Shown piece after piece: positions 1 through 7,770 of a DNA stretch of 64,000 bases; the first letter of the stretch is position 1, and each line of letters begins with the position of its first letter. The translations under genes and the position numbers were made by a program. The stretch is taken from NCBI GenBank assembly GCA_030372335.1, contig JAUDCW010000001.1. One strand, written 5' to 3'. The notes below the pieces were generated by a model. The model was not told the DNA's origin, ran no database searches, and worked only from the letters and a program-made list of their open reading frames with translations. The DNA is from JALCOL01 sp022649665. GTDB lineage: Bacteria; Bacillota; Bacilli; Lactobacillales; Enterococcaceae.

Positions 1-782
1 TTGGAATTACGAAAACCGTGGTGATTTAGTTTCATTAAATCAACTTGGTCAATGTTTTTCGCTAATTCATGCTCTAGCCCATATGGAGATGCTGGATTTG
101 GAATATCATTGCTGTCTGCCCCAAGAAAAACGCGTCTGCCATTTTTTGAAGTAATAACCGTGGAAATCGAATTTGTATTTTCATCTACTTTATCTTTTTC
201 AGATTCGATTGGATAATTAAGAGTATCTGTATTAAAGAATTGAATTAGATCATTTCCAAAAGTAAATTTGCGAGAACTTTCTTCGTAAAATTCGCTTTCG
301 ATTGGGATCCTCTTTTTTTGGATTGCCTGAACCAACATGTCATATTCCTCTTGATTATCCCATGTAAGGTTCTCTTTATTCATATACTGTTCATTATAGT
401 GCTTCAAAAAAACTTTTTCGACTTCGATTCCATTGTCATTAATGACATAGCGCAAACCGCCGAGATGATCGCTGTGGGAATGTGTTCCCAGAATAAAATC
501 GAGTTTGATTTTTCCGTTTTGCTGAGGAATATTTTTATGCAAATACTCCAACAAATGCTTTTCAGAACCTAATAAATTGAGCCAGGGAGCATGAGTAGGA
601 TTATCGCTGTCTTCCCCGCCATCGATCAGCGCATAATGCCCATCACTCTCGATTAGTGTTGCATCCCCATTGACATTGATAAAGTGGATCTTTTCTGCTG
701 CGTCCACTTCTTTTGCTCCAAAACCAGATAGTCCAAGCAAAAAAAAAGCAAACACAAAAAATTTTACAGCTCTATTTTTCAT
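1..782 (-). CDS. Secreted metallo-beta-lactamase-fold hydrolase (3' part missing)
   Basis: Reading leftward from an ATG at 780-782, an open frame runs off the window edge, giving at least 260 residues. Residues 1-29 are a signal peptide (basic start, long Phe/Leu-rich core, then VDAA). The mature part opens like ComEC-type MBL hydrolases (IHFINVNGDATLIES, ALIDGG). It carries the metal-binding THSHSDHLGG motif near residue 97, then an LGADS segment and a LNHHG segment as in the ComEC C-terminal domain. It probably acts outside the cell or at the membrane on a phosphoester or nucleic-acid-like substrate; that is inference. The gene is cut by the window, so the C-terminus is unknown. Confidence 0.85.
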   Translation of the reverse strand, partial: MKNRAVKFFVFAFFLLGLSGFGAKEVDAAEKIHFINVNGDATLIESDGHYALIDGGEDSDNPTHAPWLNLLGSEKHLLEYLHKNIPQQNGKIKLDFILGTHSHSDHLGGLRYVINDNGIEVEKVFLKHYNEQYMNKENLTWDNQEEYDMLVQAIQKKRIPIESEFYEESSRKFTFGNDLIQFFNTDTLNYPIESEKDKVDENTNSISTVITSKNGRRVFLGADSNDIPNPASPYGLEHELAKNIDQVDLMKLNHHGFRNS

Positions 783-889
783 TTTTCGTCCCCAATTCTT
801 TCTATGTAGTATGTCTGCCTACTATTATAGAGGAGAAAAAGCGTTGCGACAATCTCTTCTTTCTCGCGCTCACCGCCGATCGCATTCGA

Positions 890-1000
890 TAAAAAGAAGC
901 AGCAACAAAAAATTTTGTCGCTGCTTCTTGAGAGATGGTGTCCGAAAAGCAGCTTTTGATTTCTCGAAGTGCAGCTTTTGGACATAGTTGTAAATTTTGA
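890..1000 (-). repeat. Intergenic repeat copy A with terminator hairpin
   Basis: This lies directly after the stop of the NifX-like gene. Read leftward it contains CTTCGAGAAAT and AAGCTGCTTTTCGGACACC, both shared with the copies at 9524 and 23655. It then has a hairpin at 895-928 (AGAAGCAGCGACAAAA pairing with TTTTGTTGCTGCTTCT) followed by a T-run. It works as the terminator of the leftward DUF134/NifX operon. Confidence 0.65.
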
Positions 1001-1378
1001 TCAATGATGGGAACAAGCTTCCCCTTCGGCATGGTGATGGTCATGATCTTCGCAGAGTGCGACTGAGGAATAGACCAGAGTCTGATTCAGCAAGTCGGCG
1101 ATCGCTTGATCTGCAGTTCCTTTGACACCGGCATACAATTCGATCCCGGCAGCATTGAGCTTGTTTACAGCACCGTTCCCGATCCCGCCGCAGATCACTG
1201 CGTCAGCATTGCCGGCTTGCAAATCGCTGACGATGCTGCAGTGTTTGTCCGCACCGATATGAACTACCGCAGAATGAGTGATTTTTCCGTCTTCGATGTC
1301 AAAAAATTTGAAATGCGCGGTCTTTCCAAAGTGCTGGCTGATCGTTCCGTCTTCATTATATGCAACTGCTATTCTCAT
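1001..1378 (-). CDS. NifX/NifB-like dinitrogenase cofactor-domain protein
   Basis: The product has 125 residues and belongs to the dinitrogenase iron-molybdenum cofactor biosynthesis family. MRIAVAYNEDGTISQHFGKTAHFKFF is the typical start, followed by the Gly-rich AVICGGIGNGA loop. The C-terminus is a histidine-rich tail (HDHHHAEGEACSHH) that could bind metal. The ATG at 1376-1378 has a GGAGG site 5-10 nt upstream and overlaps the DUF134 stop codon by four bases, so the two are translationally coupled. Stand-alone members occur in many organisms without nitrogenase, and no nitrogenase is seen here. A role in metal or Fe-S cluster handling is likely but unproven. Confidence 0.85.
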   Translation of the reverse strand: MRIAVAYNEDGTISQHFGKTAHFKFFDIEDGKITHSAVVHIGADKHCSIVSDLQAGNADAVICGGIGNGAVNKLNAAGIELYAGVKGTADQAIADLLNQTLVYSSVALCEDHDHHHAEGEACSHH

Positions 1379-1770
1379 TTGTGTTCCTCCATTATTGATT
1401 TTTTTGTTTTTACTTTGATACATGTGTGCTCGCTTTTCCGGCAACCGCGTCCCCCGCGTTTCGGGCAGCCGCCAGCTTCTTCGCAGCATTTTACATCGCC
1501 GCCCGCAATTTCCAAACGGGCCCCGTGAACGATGCACTCGGCAAGTTTGCGGCGGGCATGCTGATAGATCGCTTGAACCGTCGTTCGTGCGACCCCCATC
1601 TGCGCGGCACATTCGGCTTGCGTCTTACCTTCAAGATCGATCAAGCGGATCGTTTCGTATTCATCGAGCTCCATTTTGATCAATTGCTGTGCTTCACCAG
1701 CCCCGTGCGGTGAAAACGTGCGGCATTTCGGCAATCCGCAAATTCGGCGGGATTTGATTGGACGCGGCAT
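1375..1770 (-). CDS. DUF134 family DNA-binding protein
   Basis: The product has 131 residues. The start MPRPIKSRRICGLPKCRTFSP matches the DUF134 family, which has an N-terminal metal/HTH region with a sigma-70 region 4-like helix-turn-helix (KTQAECAAQMGVARTTVQAIYQHARRKLAE). The C-terminal third is cysteine-rich (KCCEEAGGCPKRGGRGCRKSEHTC) and suggests metal or Fe-S sensing. The ATG at 1768-1770 has an AGAGG ribosome site; in-frame codons further upstream have none. Families of this type usually pair with NifX-like proteins, as here. It is likely a regulator for the downstream gene. Confidence 0.8.
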   Translation of the reverse strand: MPRPIKSRRICGLPKCRTFSPHGAGEAQQLIKMELDEYETIRLIDLEGKTQAECAAQMGVARTTVQAIYQHARRKLAECIVHGARLEIAGGDVKCCEEAGGCPKRGGRGCRKSEHTCIKVKTKKSIMEEHK

Positions 1771-1794
1771 TTCAACACCTCTTCTCTTTATTGA

Positions 1795-1840
1795 TGACAT
1801 ATGTCATAAAACAGCATAAAAAAATTTCGGACATATGTCA
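1795..1840. promoter_or_regulatory. Two GACATATGTC palindromes upstream of DUF134
   Basis: TGACATATGTCA at 1795-1806 is a perfect 12-bp palindrome, and GACATATGTCA recurs at 1830-1840. The same core occurs upstream of the Crp/Fnr-type regulator at 12514. The spacing between centres is about 35 bp. They look like binding sites for that regulator. Confidence 0.6.
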
Positions 1841-1874
1841 ATAACATCTTTTAATTTTCCCGATCCCGCGTAAT

Positions 1875-1905
1875 AAAAAAGCTGTCCTCTTCGCAGAGAA
1901 CAGCT
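1875..1905 (-). terminator. Hairpin with leftward T-run
   Basis: AGCTGT-CCTCT-TCGC-AGAG-ACAGCT forms a stem at 1880-1905, with six A on the left that become T on the minus strand. No minus-strand gene lies just upstream, so it may insulate the DUF134 promoter or be the leftover of a deleted gene. Confidence 0.4.
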
Positions 1906-2070
1906 AATGAAACCGTTTGTAAGGAAATTCCCTAATTAATGAAAAACTGGCCATTTTCAGCAAATGTATTTTTTATAAAAAGAAATCAAAGCTTTTCAAA
2001 CAGACCTCCTTGCTTGCAGTTTCTCCGCCGAGCTGTCTATGATAAAATAATCAAAAAAGAGGTGGCGCGC

Positions 2071-2760
2071 TTGTACGATCATCAAGAAGAAAATTGGAGC
2101 TACGAGGGAAAAAATGGTCCTGAACATTGGGCAGAGATCTGCGAAACATATCAAAATGCGGCCGCTTTTCCTGACCAGTCGCCGATTTCACTTGGCAAAC
2201 AGGAACTCGGCAGCCCTTCAGAGCAGCTTTCATTTCATTACAAATCAGCAAAATTCACGCGGCACTTTGCGCATTTTGCCGTTCATCTGACGCCGTTAGC
2301 TCCCGAAAACCATTTGATTTTCCGGCAAACGCGCTACAATTTGACCGATATCCACTATCATATGCCGAGCGAACACACGCTCGATCACCAGCACAGCCCG
2401 CTTGAGATTCATCTCGTCCACCGGAGCGCTGCGGACAAACTGCTGGTCGTCGGCGTTCTATGTCGTCTGCCGGAAAAGCCCCGCTTTGCGGAAAAGCAAT
2501 CGCAGGAAGCCCGGCCGCGCGAATTCGACCCTGCTGAACTCTTGCCAAACGGGCGGACCGGCTTTCATTATCGCGGCTCGCTCACGACACCGCCGACCGC
2601 CGGACCGGTCCTTTGGTTCGTTTTTGAAGACATCATCTCGCTGGAACAACCGCTTTTCGACACTTTGGGCGCACTAAAACTCGCAAAAAACAATCGGCCG
2701 CTCCAAGAAAAAAACGATCGCCCGATCACACGTTTTGAGGCAAAAAAAGTGGGACAGTGA
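2071..2760 (+). CDS. Alpha-class carbonic anhydrase
   Basis: The product has 229 residues when started at the TTG at 2071, which has AGAGGTGG 5-6 nt before it. The upstream in-frame ATG at 1939 has no ribosome site and its extra 44 residues do not look like a signal peptide. Zinc ligands are H95 and H97 (DIHYH) and H114 (LEIHLVH), with the gatekeeper pair S100-E101 and the family signature YRGSLTTPP near the C-terminus. It interconverts CO2 and bicarbonate, supplying bicarbonate for carboxylations. Most bacterial alpha enzymes are exported, whereas this one appears cytosolic. It stands alone between a leftward operon and a convergent permease gene. Confidence 0.9.
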   Translation: MYDHQEENWSYEGKNGPEHWAEICETYQNAAAFPDQSPISLGKQELGSPSEQLSFHYKSAKFTRHFAHFAVHLTPLAPENHLIFRQTRYNLTDIHYHMPSEHTLDHQHSPLEIHLVHRSAADKLLVVGVLCRLPEKPRFAEKQSQEARPREFDPAELLPNGRTGFHYRGSLTTPPTAGPVLWFVFEDIISLEQPLFDTLGALKLAKNNRPLQEKNDRPITRFEAKKVGQ

Positions 2761-2850
2761 CAAGAATCTTGTCGCTGCCCCGCTATCAGAAGAAACAGTA
2801 CTCCAAATGAGCTTCTTTAGAAATAAGCATTTTTGACGCAGTCACTCTTC
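2757..2850 (-). repeat. Intergenic repeat copy B
   Basis: Read leftward from the end of the GntP gene, it carries AAAGAAGCTCATTTGGAG, matching the copy at 5054-5217 (CGAAGAAGCTCATGCGGAG). It then has a hairpin built on GCGACAAGATTCTTGTCACTG. It sits between convergent genes and may terminate both. Confidence 0.55.
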
Positions 2851-2857
2851 TGAACGA

Positions 2858-4189
2858 TTAGAAGAATAAGCTTAAAATCAAAACCGCGATGAGCCCAACG
2901 ACCGAGTTCGTCAATTCGAGCAGCCCCCAGGTTTTGAAAGTATCTTTCATCGAGATCCCAAACGTTTCTTTGAACAAAAGGAAACCGCCATCGTACATCA
3001 AAGTGATCGTATTGGATCCGCAAGCCACCGCTAAGACCATCAACGCTGGATTCAAATTGAATTGCGTGACCAGCGGAGCAACCATCCCGGCCGACGTGAT
3101 CGCCGCAACCGCTCCTTGGCCGGTCAAAATCCGAATGATCGCGGTGATGATCCAAGCGATGATAAACGGTGAAACCGGGATCCCGCTGACCAAATTGACG
3201 ATATGATCGGAAACACCGGTATCGATGATGACTTGTTTCAAAATCCCGCCGGCTGTGATAACCAGCAGTACGTCAGCGATCTGTGAGATTCCTTGGCTCA
3301 TTGTTTTTGTCATGTCCTGCATCGATTTGCCGCGTTTGATCCCTAAAAGATACATCGCCGCAAAAAGTGCGATCAGCATTGAGATCTCCGCGGAACCGAT
3401 AAACGTACAGATTTCACCGATCATTGATTTCGCACCGACGATCGGCTTGATGATCGAAGAAAGGATCATGAAGATCGCCGGGATCAGCGGGATCGCGATC
3501 GAAGTCCCAAAGCGCGGGAGCTTTTCGGTCGCGATCTCTTCAACCGGCTTGAGCATCGAATTCAGCGGCATTTCAGCGATCCCCGGAATAAAGCGCGGTA
3601 AGATGATGCCGGCGCAGACCAAGGCGGGAATAATGACTAAGACACCGAAAATGTAAACTTGTGAAATATCGGCATTGAAAGCCGCTACTAAAGCGACCGG
3701 ACCGGGTTGCGGCGGGAAGAGGCTGTGCCCCATCGTTGCTCCGACAACGGTCGGAATGATCAGCTTCATGTAAGGGATCCTGGCCTTTTTCGCGATATTC
3801 AAAACTAGCGGCACCGAGATCAAGAAAGCGACTTCATAAAACATCGCGATTCCGAAGATCGTACCGATAAACAAAAGTCCGATCGGCAAATAGCGTGTTC
3901 CGCATTTTCGAATGACGGTGTCAGCGATCTGCTGGCTGGCGCCGCTGTCAGTCATGATCTTGCCGATGACTGCTCCAAAAACGATGATCAGCGCTAAATG
4001 GCCGTAAATACTGCCCAGTCCATTTTGAACCGTCGTGATGACCTTGTCGAGCGGCATCCCCTCCATCACAGCAACAAATAATCCGACAACTAATAGCGAA
4101 ATGACATTATGCATTTTGAAACGCAGATTGAACACCATGAGCAGCAAGATCCCGACAAGCACCCACAGCAAAGCAAACATTGGTCCCAT
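2858..4189 (-). CDS. GntP-family gluconate/sugar-acid:H+ symporter
   Basis: The product has 443 residues with about 12 hydrophobic segments and GntP-type motifs: a conserved N-terminal GMPLDKVITTVQNGLGSIYGHLALIIVFGAVIGK and the mid-protein GATMGHSLFPPQPGPVA loop, which lies in the substrate region. The family imports gluconate or related sugar acids, such as glycerate or fructuronate, with protons across the membrane. No gluconate kinase is nearby, so the substrate cannot be named. A divergent GntR regulator starts 174 bp away and very likely controls it. An AGGAGAG-type ribosome site precedes the ATG. Confidence 0.88.
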   Translation of the reverse strand: MGPMFALLWVLVGILLLMVFNLRFKMHNVISLLVVGLFVAVMEGMPLDKVITTVQNGLGSIYGHLALIIVFGAVIGKIMTDSGASQQIADTVIRKCGTRYLPIGLLFIGTIFGIAMFYEVAFLISVPLVLNIAKKARIPYMKLIIPTVVGATMGHSLFPPQPGPVALVAAFNADISQVYIFGVLVIIPALVCAGIILPRFIPGIAEMPLNSMLKPVEEIATEKLPRFGTSIAIPLIPAIFMILSSIIKPIVGAKSMIGEICTFIGSAEISMLIALFAAMYLLGIKRGKSMQDMTKTMSQGISQIADVLLVITAGGILKQVIIDTGVSDHIVNLVSGIPVSPFIIAWIITAIIRILTGQGAVAAITSAGMVAPLVTQFNLNPALMVLAVACGSNTITLMYDGGFLLFKETFGISMKDTFKTWGLLELTNSVVGLIAVLILSLFF

Positions 4190-4363
4190 ACTTTTCTCCT
4201 CTCCTGGCTAATATACCAGTTTAGATGATTTTGATTGGATTATAGCGTTTTCAAACGACCATGTCAATAAAACAATTGTAATTCGCTTAAAACTAGCATA
4301 TCAGTTATAATAAAGACAGCATTCCAAATACCGGCGTTTCCAATACATAAAGGAGTCCTCATC

Positions 4364-5053
4364 ATGACAAGCAGTCTGCAATCACAAGCTTATCGCGCGA
4401 TCCGAAAAAAAATCATCTATTCCGAACTGGAGCCCGGGAAAAAAATCTCGGAAAAAAATTTAGAAAATCTGCTGCACATCGGCCGCACGCCGATCCGCGA
4501 AGCCTTGATGCAGCTGCGCCGGCAAGAGCTGGTCTATTCGATCCCGCAAAGCGGCACATATATTTCGCTGATCGATTTGACATCTGCGAAAAATGCCCGT
4601 TTCGTTCGCGAGCACATCGAGCGCCAGATCATGGTCGAATGCTGTGCAAAGCTGAATGACCGGACTTATAAAATATTGAAGACCCTCTTGGATGAGCAAT
4701 TGACTGCGATCGAAGAGCAAGATCATTATGCTTTTTTCCAAAACGACAATCTTTTTCACGAAGTCTGCTTCGAGATCGCCGGCCGCGAAGAAGTCTGGAA
4801 TTGGCTGAGCGATCACAACATCCACTTGGAACGCTTTCGCTGGCTGCGGATCATGACGAGCGGCCTGCGCTGGGACGTGATCTCCAAACAGCACCAGCAG
4901 CTTTTAGAAGCTTTGGTCGGCCGCAATCCCGAAGAAGTCGATTTTTTGACAGCCGTCCATCTGCACATGATGCTGGATGAACAGCAAGCAGTTGTCGCCA
5001 AATATCCGGAATATTTTGCCAAAGAAGAAGCGTCGCCGCTTGCCAATGACTAA
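4364..5053 (+). CDS. GntR-family regulator (FCD/FadR subfamily)
   Basis: The product has 229 residues. The N-terminal winged helix (residues 5-70) includes ISEKNLENLLHIGRTPIREALMQLRRQ, the standard GntR recognition helix. The C-terminal all-helical FCD domain binds the effector, with a metal-site pattern of spaced His/Asp residues (NDNLFHEVCFEIAG and later H residues). AAGGAG lies 9 nt before the ATG, and a TATAAT box is at 4306-4311. Divergence from the GntP permease argues that it senses the transported sugar acid and represses the permease. It is monocistronic and followed by a repeat element with a terminator. Confidence 0.87.
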   Translation: MTSSLQSQAYRAIRKKIIYSELEPGKKISEKNLENLLHIGRTPIREALMQLRRQELVYSIPQSGTYISLIDLTSAKNARFVREHIERQIMVECCAKLNDRTYKILKTLLDEQLTAIEEQDHYAFFQNDNLFHEVCFEIAGREEVWNWLSDHNIHLERFRWLRIMTSGLRWDVISKQHQQLLEALVGRNPEEVDFLTAVHLHMMLDEQQAVVAKYPEYFAKEEASPLAND

Positions 5054-5217
5054 GGTTGGGGCAAAAGTGCTCTGCTTCGAGAAATAAGAAGAAAGATTTG
5101 AAAATAATCTTTCATATTTTGAGATCTGCCGGCTCCTAATCCGAAGAAGCTCATGCGGAGCACCATTTATTCGAATATCGGGACCGTGACAAGATTTATT
5201 TCACGGTCTTTTTTTGA
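5054..5217 (+). repeat. Intergenic repeat copy C ending in a terminator
   Basis: It begins at the stop of the GntR gene with GGTTGGGGCAAAAGTGCTCTGC, CTTCGAGAAATAAGAAGAAA and a variable middle, then CCGAAGAAGCTCATGCGGAG. It ends in the terminator GACCGTGA...TCACGGTC plus seven T at 5182-5215. Block order matches the copy at 9524-9682. Confidence 0.65.
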
Positions 5218-5271
5218 TTTATACATCCAAGCAAATTTGTCAAAATCATTCGGATTCACAAGGGCTATCGT

Positions 5272-5300
5272 TTGTATTTAAAAAACACGCCCCATATAAT
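5272..5300 (+). promoter_or_regulatory. Promoter of the oleate hydratase operon
   Basis: TTGTAT at 5272-5277 and TATAAT at 5295-5300 are separated by exactly 17 bp. It lies 60 bp before the small ORF that precedes oleate hydratase. Confidence 0.6.
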
Positions 5301-5359
5301 CGAATCATAAAGAAGTTTTCATGGCGTTTCTCAACTGACTAGCGAAGGAGGAATAATTT

Positions 5360-5485
5360 ATGAAAAAAGGTTGTATAAAAGCGGCAGTCGCATTGACCGT
5401 CATTGCGGTCGGCTTGGTTTGCCTCGGCAAAAAAACCGGATTTTTCGAAAATGACAGCCACCTCTATGACGAGTTCGAATCATGA
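5360..5485 (+). CDS. Small single-span membrane peptide before oleate hydratase
   Basis: The product has 41 residues. AAGGAGGA lies 7 nt before the ATG, a stronger site than most in the window. The peptide has a basic start (MKKGCIK), one hydrophobic span (AAVALTVIAVGLVCLG), a short basic turn (KKTG) and an acidic tail (FFENDSHLYDEFES). It is 32 bp upstream of oleate hydratase under the same promoter, so it is probably co-transcribed. I recognise no family. It might anchor or modulate the hydratase, which itself works on membrane-derived fatty acids, or it might be a leader peptide. Confidence 0.6.
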   Translation: MKKGCIKAAVALTVIAVGLVCLGKKTGFFENDSHLYDEFES

Positions 5486-5517
5486 GCACCAGGGAAGGTT
5501 TAAGGAGGAAATAAAGT

Positions 5518-7212
5518 ATGAGAAAAAAGAAAGCAATCATGATCGGCGCCGGTTTGGCCAATATGGCGGCAGCCGTCTATTTGATCCAAGAAGGTCACTG
5601 GCAAGGCGATGCGATCACCTTTTACTCCGTTGATGATCACGGTGCGAATGACGGAGCTCCCGTCGAAGCGGTCAAAGATGAGTATTGGAATAAAAATCAT
5701 CCGCTGGAAAACCAGAAAGGATATGTGGCTCGCGGCGGAAGGATGTTGAATTACCGGACTTATGTCGATCTGATGGATCTTTTAGGCCGCATTCCTTCCG
5801 CAACGGAGCCTGGCATGACAGCAGCTGAAGACACACATGACTTCGATGCCAAACACCGCACGTTTGACAAAGCGCGCCTTTTGGAAGGCGGCAAAGGGAT
5901 CATCAACGGCGGCCACTTGGGACTCAACGGCAAAGACCGCCTCCTTTTGACCAAACTGATCATGATGCCCGACTCCGAAGAAGAAAAACTCGACAACATT
6001 ACGATCAGCGAATACTTCAAAGACGATCCCCATATTTTCCAAACCAACTTCTGGTACATGTGGGAGACGACTTTTGCTTTTCGGACGCAAAGTTCCGCAC
6101 AGGAATTGCGGCGCTATATGCATCAAATGATCTACGAATTCACGCAGATCGAACACCTGGTCGGCGTCAACCGGACCCGCTACAACCAATATGAAAGCAT
6201 CATGCTTCCTTTGATCAACTACTTGAAAGAACAAGGCTGCAAAATCGTTCTCGACCGCATCGTTACTGACTGGGAATTCAAAACAACGCCCATGCAAGAC
6301 GAGATCACTGTGACGGGTCTGAAAATGACGAATACCAAGACGAATCAAGAAGAATTAGTTCCAGTCGATGAAGATACAGCTGTGATCTTCACGAATGGTT
6401 CGATCACTGATTCGGCAACACTCGGCGATTACGATACCCCGGCAGCTGAAAATATGGATTACGGTGTCGCAGCCAGTCTGTGGAAAAAGGCGACGGCACA
6501 TTTCTATAATTTGGGGAATCCTGACAAATTCTTCGCTGATCGCGATGCCAGCGAATGGATCAGCTTTACGCTGACAACGAAAAATCATCTCCTCTTGGAT
6601 GAGATCGCACGCATCACGACTCAAGAACCGGGAAATGCGCTAAATTCGTTCCTTTCGACCAAACCGATCTCTCCATTAGGCGATAAAGATGTGAATATGT
6701 CGATCGTTGTCCATCATCAGCCGCACTTTACGACACAAAAGCCAAATGAGACTGTTCTGTGGGGGTACTTCTTGTATCCGCGCCGCCGCGGCGAGTTCGT
6801 TGACAAACAATATATCAAAATGACCGGAAAAGAAATGCTCGAGGAACTGATCGGCCAGCTTTCGAAAGTCGATCCCGGTCCGGTCAATATCCGTGAAAAA
6901 GAAAAAGAAATCATGGAGAGCGTGATCAATAATGTCCCGGCATATATGCCTTATGCTTCGGCACTGTTCAACAACCGCGCGAAAGTCGATCGGCCGAAAG
7001 TCATTCCGAAACACTCGACCAACTTGGCCTTCACCGGTGAATTTGCCGAACAGCCTTACCAAATGGTCTTTACCGAACAAAGCGCGGTTCGCTCTGGCGA
7101 GATCGCCGCTTACCACTTTGCCGGCATCCCGATGTCGCATTTAGTACCAACGCCGCGCTATGACAAAGATCTGCCAACACTGATGCGCGCAGCAAAAAAA
7201 ATGTTTGATTAA
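5518..7212 (+). CDS. ohyA: Oleate hydratase (FAD-dependent fatty-acid double-bond hydratase)
   Basis: The product has 564 residues, the usual size for the MCRA/oleate hydratase family. The FAD Rossmann motif (IMIGAGLANMAAAVYLIQEG) is at residues 6-26. Family blocks follow: RGGRMLNYRTYVDLMDLL, the catalytic-region ENQKGYVARGGREM-like segment, FWYMWETTFAF, and the C-terminal NLAFTGEFAEQPYQMVFTEQSAVR. It adds water to the cis-9 double bond of oleate and linoleate to make 10-hydroxy fatty acids, a detoxification common in lactobacilli. An AAGGAGG site precedes the ATG. It is followed by its own terminator. Confidence 0.96.
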   Translation: MRKKKAIMIGAGLANMAAAVYLIQEGHWQGDAITFYSVDDHGANDGAPVEAVKDEYWNKNHPLENQKGYVARGGRMLNYRTYVDLMDLLGRIPSATEPGMTAAEDTHDFDAKHRTFDKARLLEGGKGIINGGHLGLNGKDRLLLTKLIMMPDSEEEKLDNITISEYFKDDPHIFQTNFWYMWETTFAFRTQSSAQELRRYMHQMIYEFTQIEHLVGVNRTRYNQYESIMLPLINYLKEQGCKIVLDRIVTDWEFKTTPMQDEITVTGLKMTNTKTNQEELVPVDEDTAVIFTNGSITDSATLGDYDTPAAENMDYGVAASLWKKATAHFYNLGNPDKFFADRDASEWISFTLTTKNHLLLDEIARITTQEPGNALNSFLSTKPISPLGDKDVNMSIVVHHQPHFTTQKPNETVLWGYFLYPRRRGEFVDKQYIKMTGKEMLEELIGQLSKVDPGPVNIREKEKEIMESVINNVPAYMPYASALFNNRAKVDRPKVIPKHSTNLAFTGEFAEQPYQMVFTEQSAVRSGEIAAYHFAGIPMSHLVPTPRYDKDLPTLMRAAKKMFD

Positions 7213-7235
7213 AAATTGAATGGACGATCATTGCC

Positions 7236-7272
7236 AAACGCTTCGAGAGATTTTTCCTCTCGGAGCGTTTTT
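7236..7272 (+). terminator. Terminator after oleate hydratase
   Basis: AAACGCTTCGAGAG pairs with CTCTCGGAGCGTTT around an ATTTTTC loop and is followed by T residues. Confidence 0.8.
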
Positions 7273-7308
7273 CTCTTGAAAAAATAAAAAAAGCATGCTA
7301 TTGTGTTT

Positions 7309-7322
7309 GTTAGCATACTAAC
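7309..7322. promoter_or_regulatory. MarR-type operator
   Basis: GTTAGCATACTAAC is an inverted repeat (GTTAG/CTAAC) 26 bp before the MarR start. A near-copy half site (GCATGCTA) lies just upstream. It is the probable autoregulatory site. Confidence 0.55.
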
Positions 7323-7347
7323 TTATTGAGAGGAACGAAATAATTAA

Positions 7348-7767
7348 ATGATCAATTATGGTCTGCTGGTCAAAAAAGCCAGCCGCAATGTCAATAAAAA
7401 TATGGATAACTTAGCTAAACCGTTCGGTATGACCGGCGTCCAAATGGAGATCGTTGATTTCATCGCGTCCAAAGAACCCGGCATTACGCTGCAAAAAGAG
7501 ATCGAAGCAGAGTTCAATATCCGCCGCTCTACAACGACCGGGATTTTGCAGCGTATGGAAAAAGAAGGGTTGATCCGCCGCGAAGCGCTTCCTGATGATT
7601 CGCGCCAAAAAATGATTCTGTTGACCGCTAAAGCGGACCGCGTGAAGCAGCAAGTTGTCGATTATATCCAGCAGGAGCAAAAGCTGCTGGAAGAAAAATT
7701 TTCTGCCGCGGAATTAGCAGTTTTTCGCAAAGTCTTATCGTTTTATATTGAAAGAAAAGAAGGTTAA
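7348..7767 (+). CDS. MarR-family regulator
   Basis: The product has 139 residues. The winged helix region contains EAEFNIRRSTTTGILQRMEKEGLIRREALPDDSRQK, the MarR recognition helix and wing with the conserved Asp-Arg pair (DDSRQK). The flanking helices form the dimer interface. It is 3 bp from the next gene, an MFS drug exporter, so both form one operon. Most such pairs are repressor plus efflux pump induced by a toxic compound. The ATG is preceded by GAGAGGAACG. Confidence 0.9.
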   Translation: MINYGLLVKKASRNVNKNMDNLAKPFGMTGVQMEIVDFIASKEPGITLQKEIEAEFNIRRSTTTGILQRMEKEGLIRREALPDDSRQKMILLTAKADRVKQQVVDYIQQEQKLLEEKFSAAELAVFRKVLSFYIERKEG

Positions 7768-7770
7768 TAC

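Noticed and set aside
1001..1770. Nitrogenase system
   Set aside because: Only a NifX-like domain and DUF134 are present; no nifHDK or cofactor-assembly genes.
1939..2070. N-terminal extension of the carbonic anhydrase
   Set aside because: No ribosome site before the ATG, and the extra residues are neither a signal peptide nor like the family; the TTG at 2071 has a good site.
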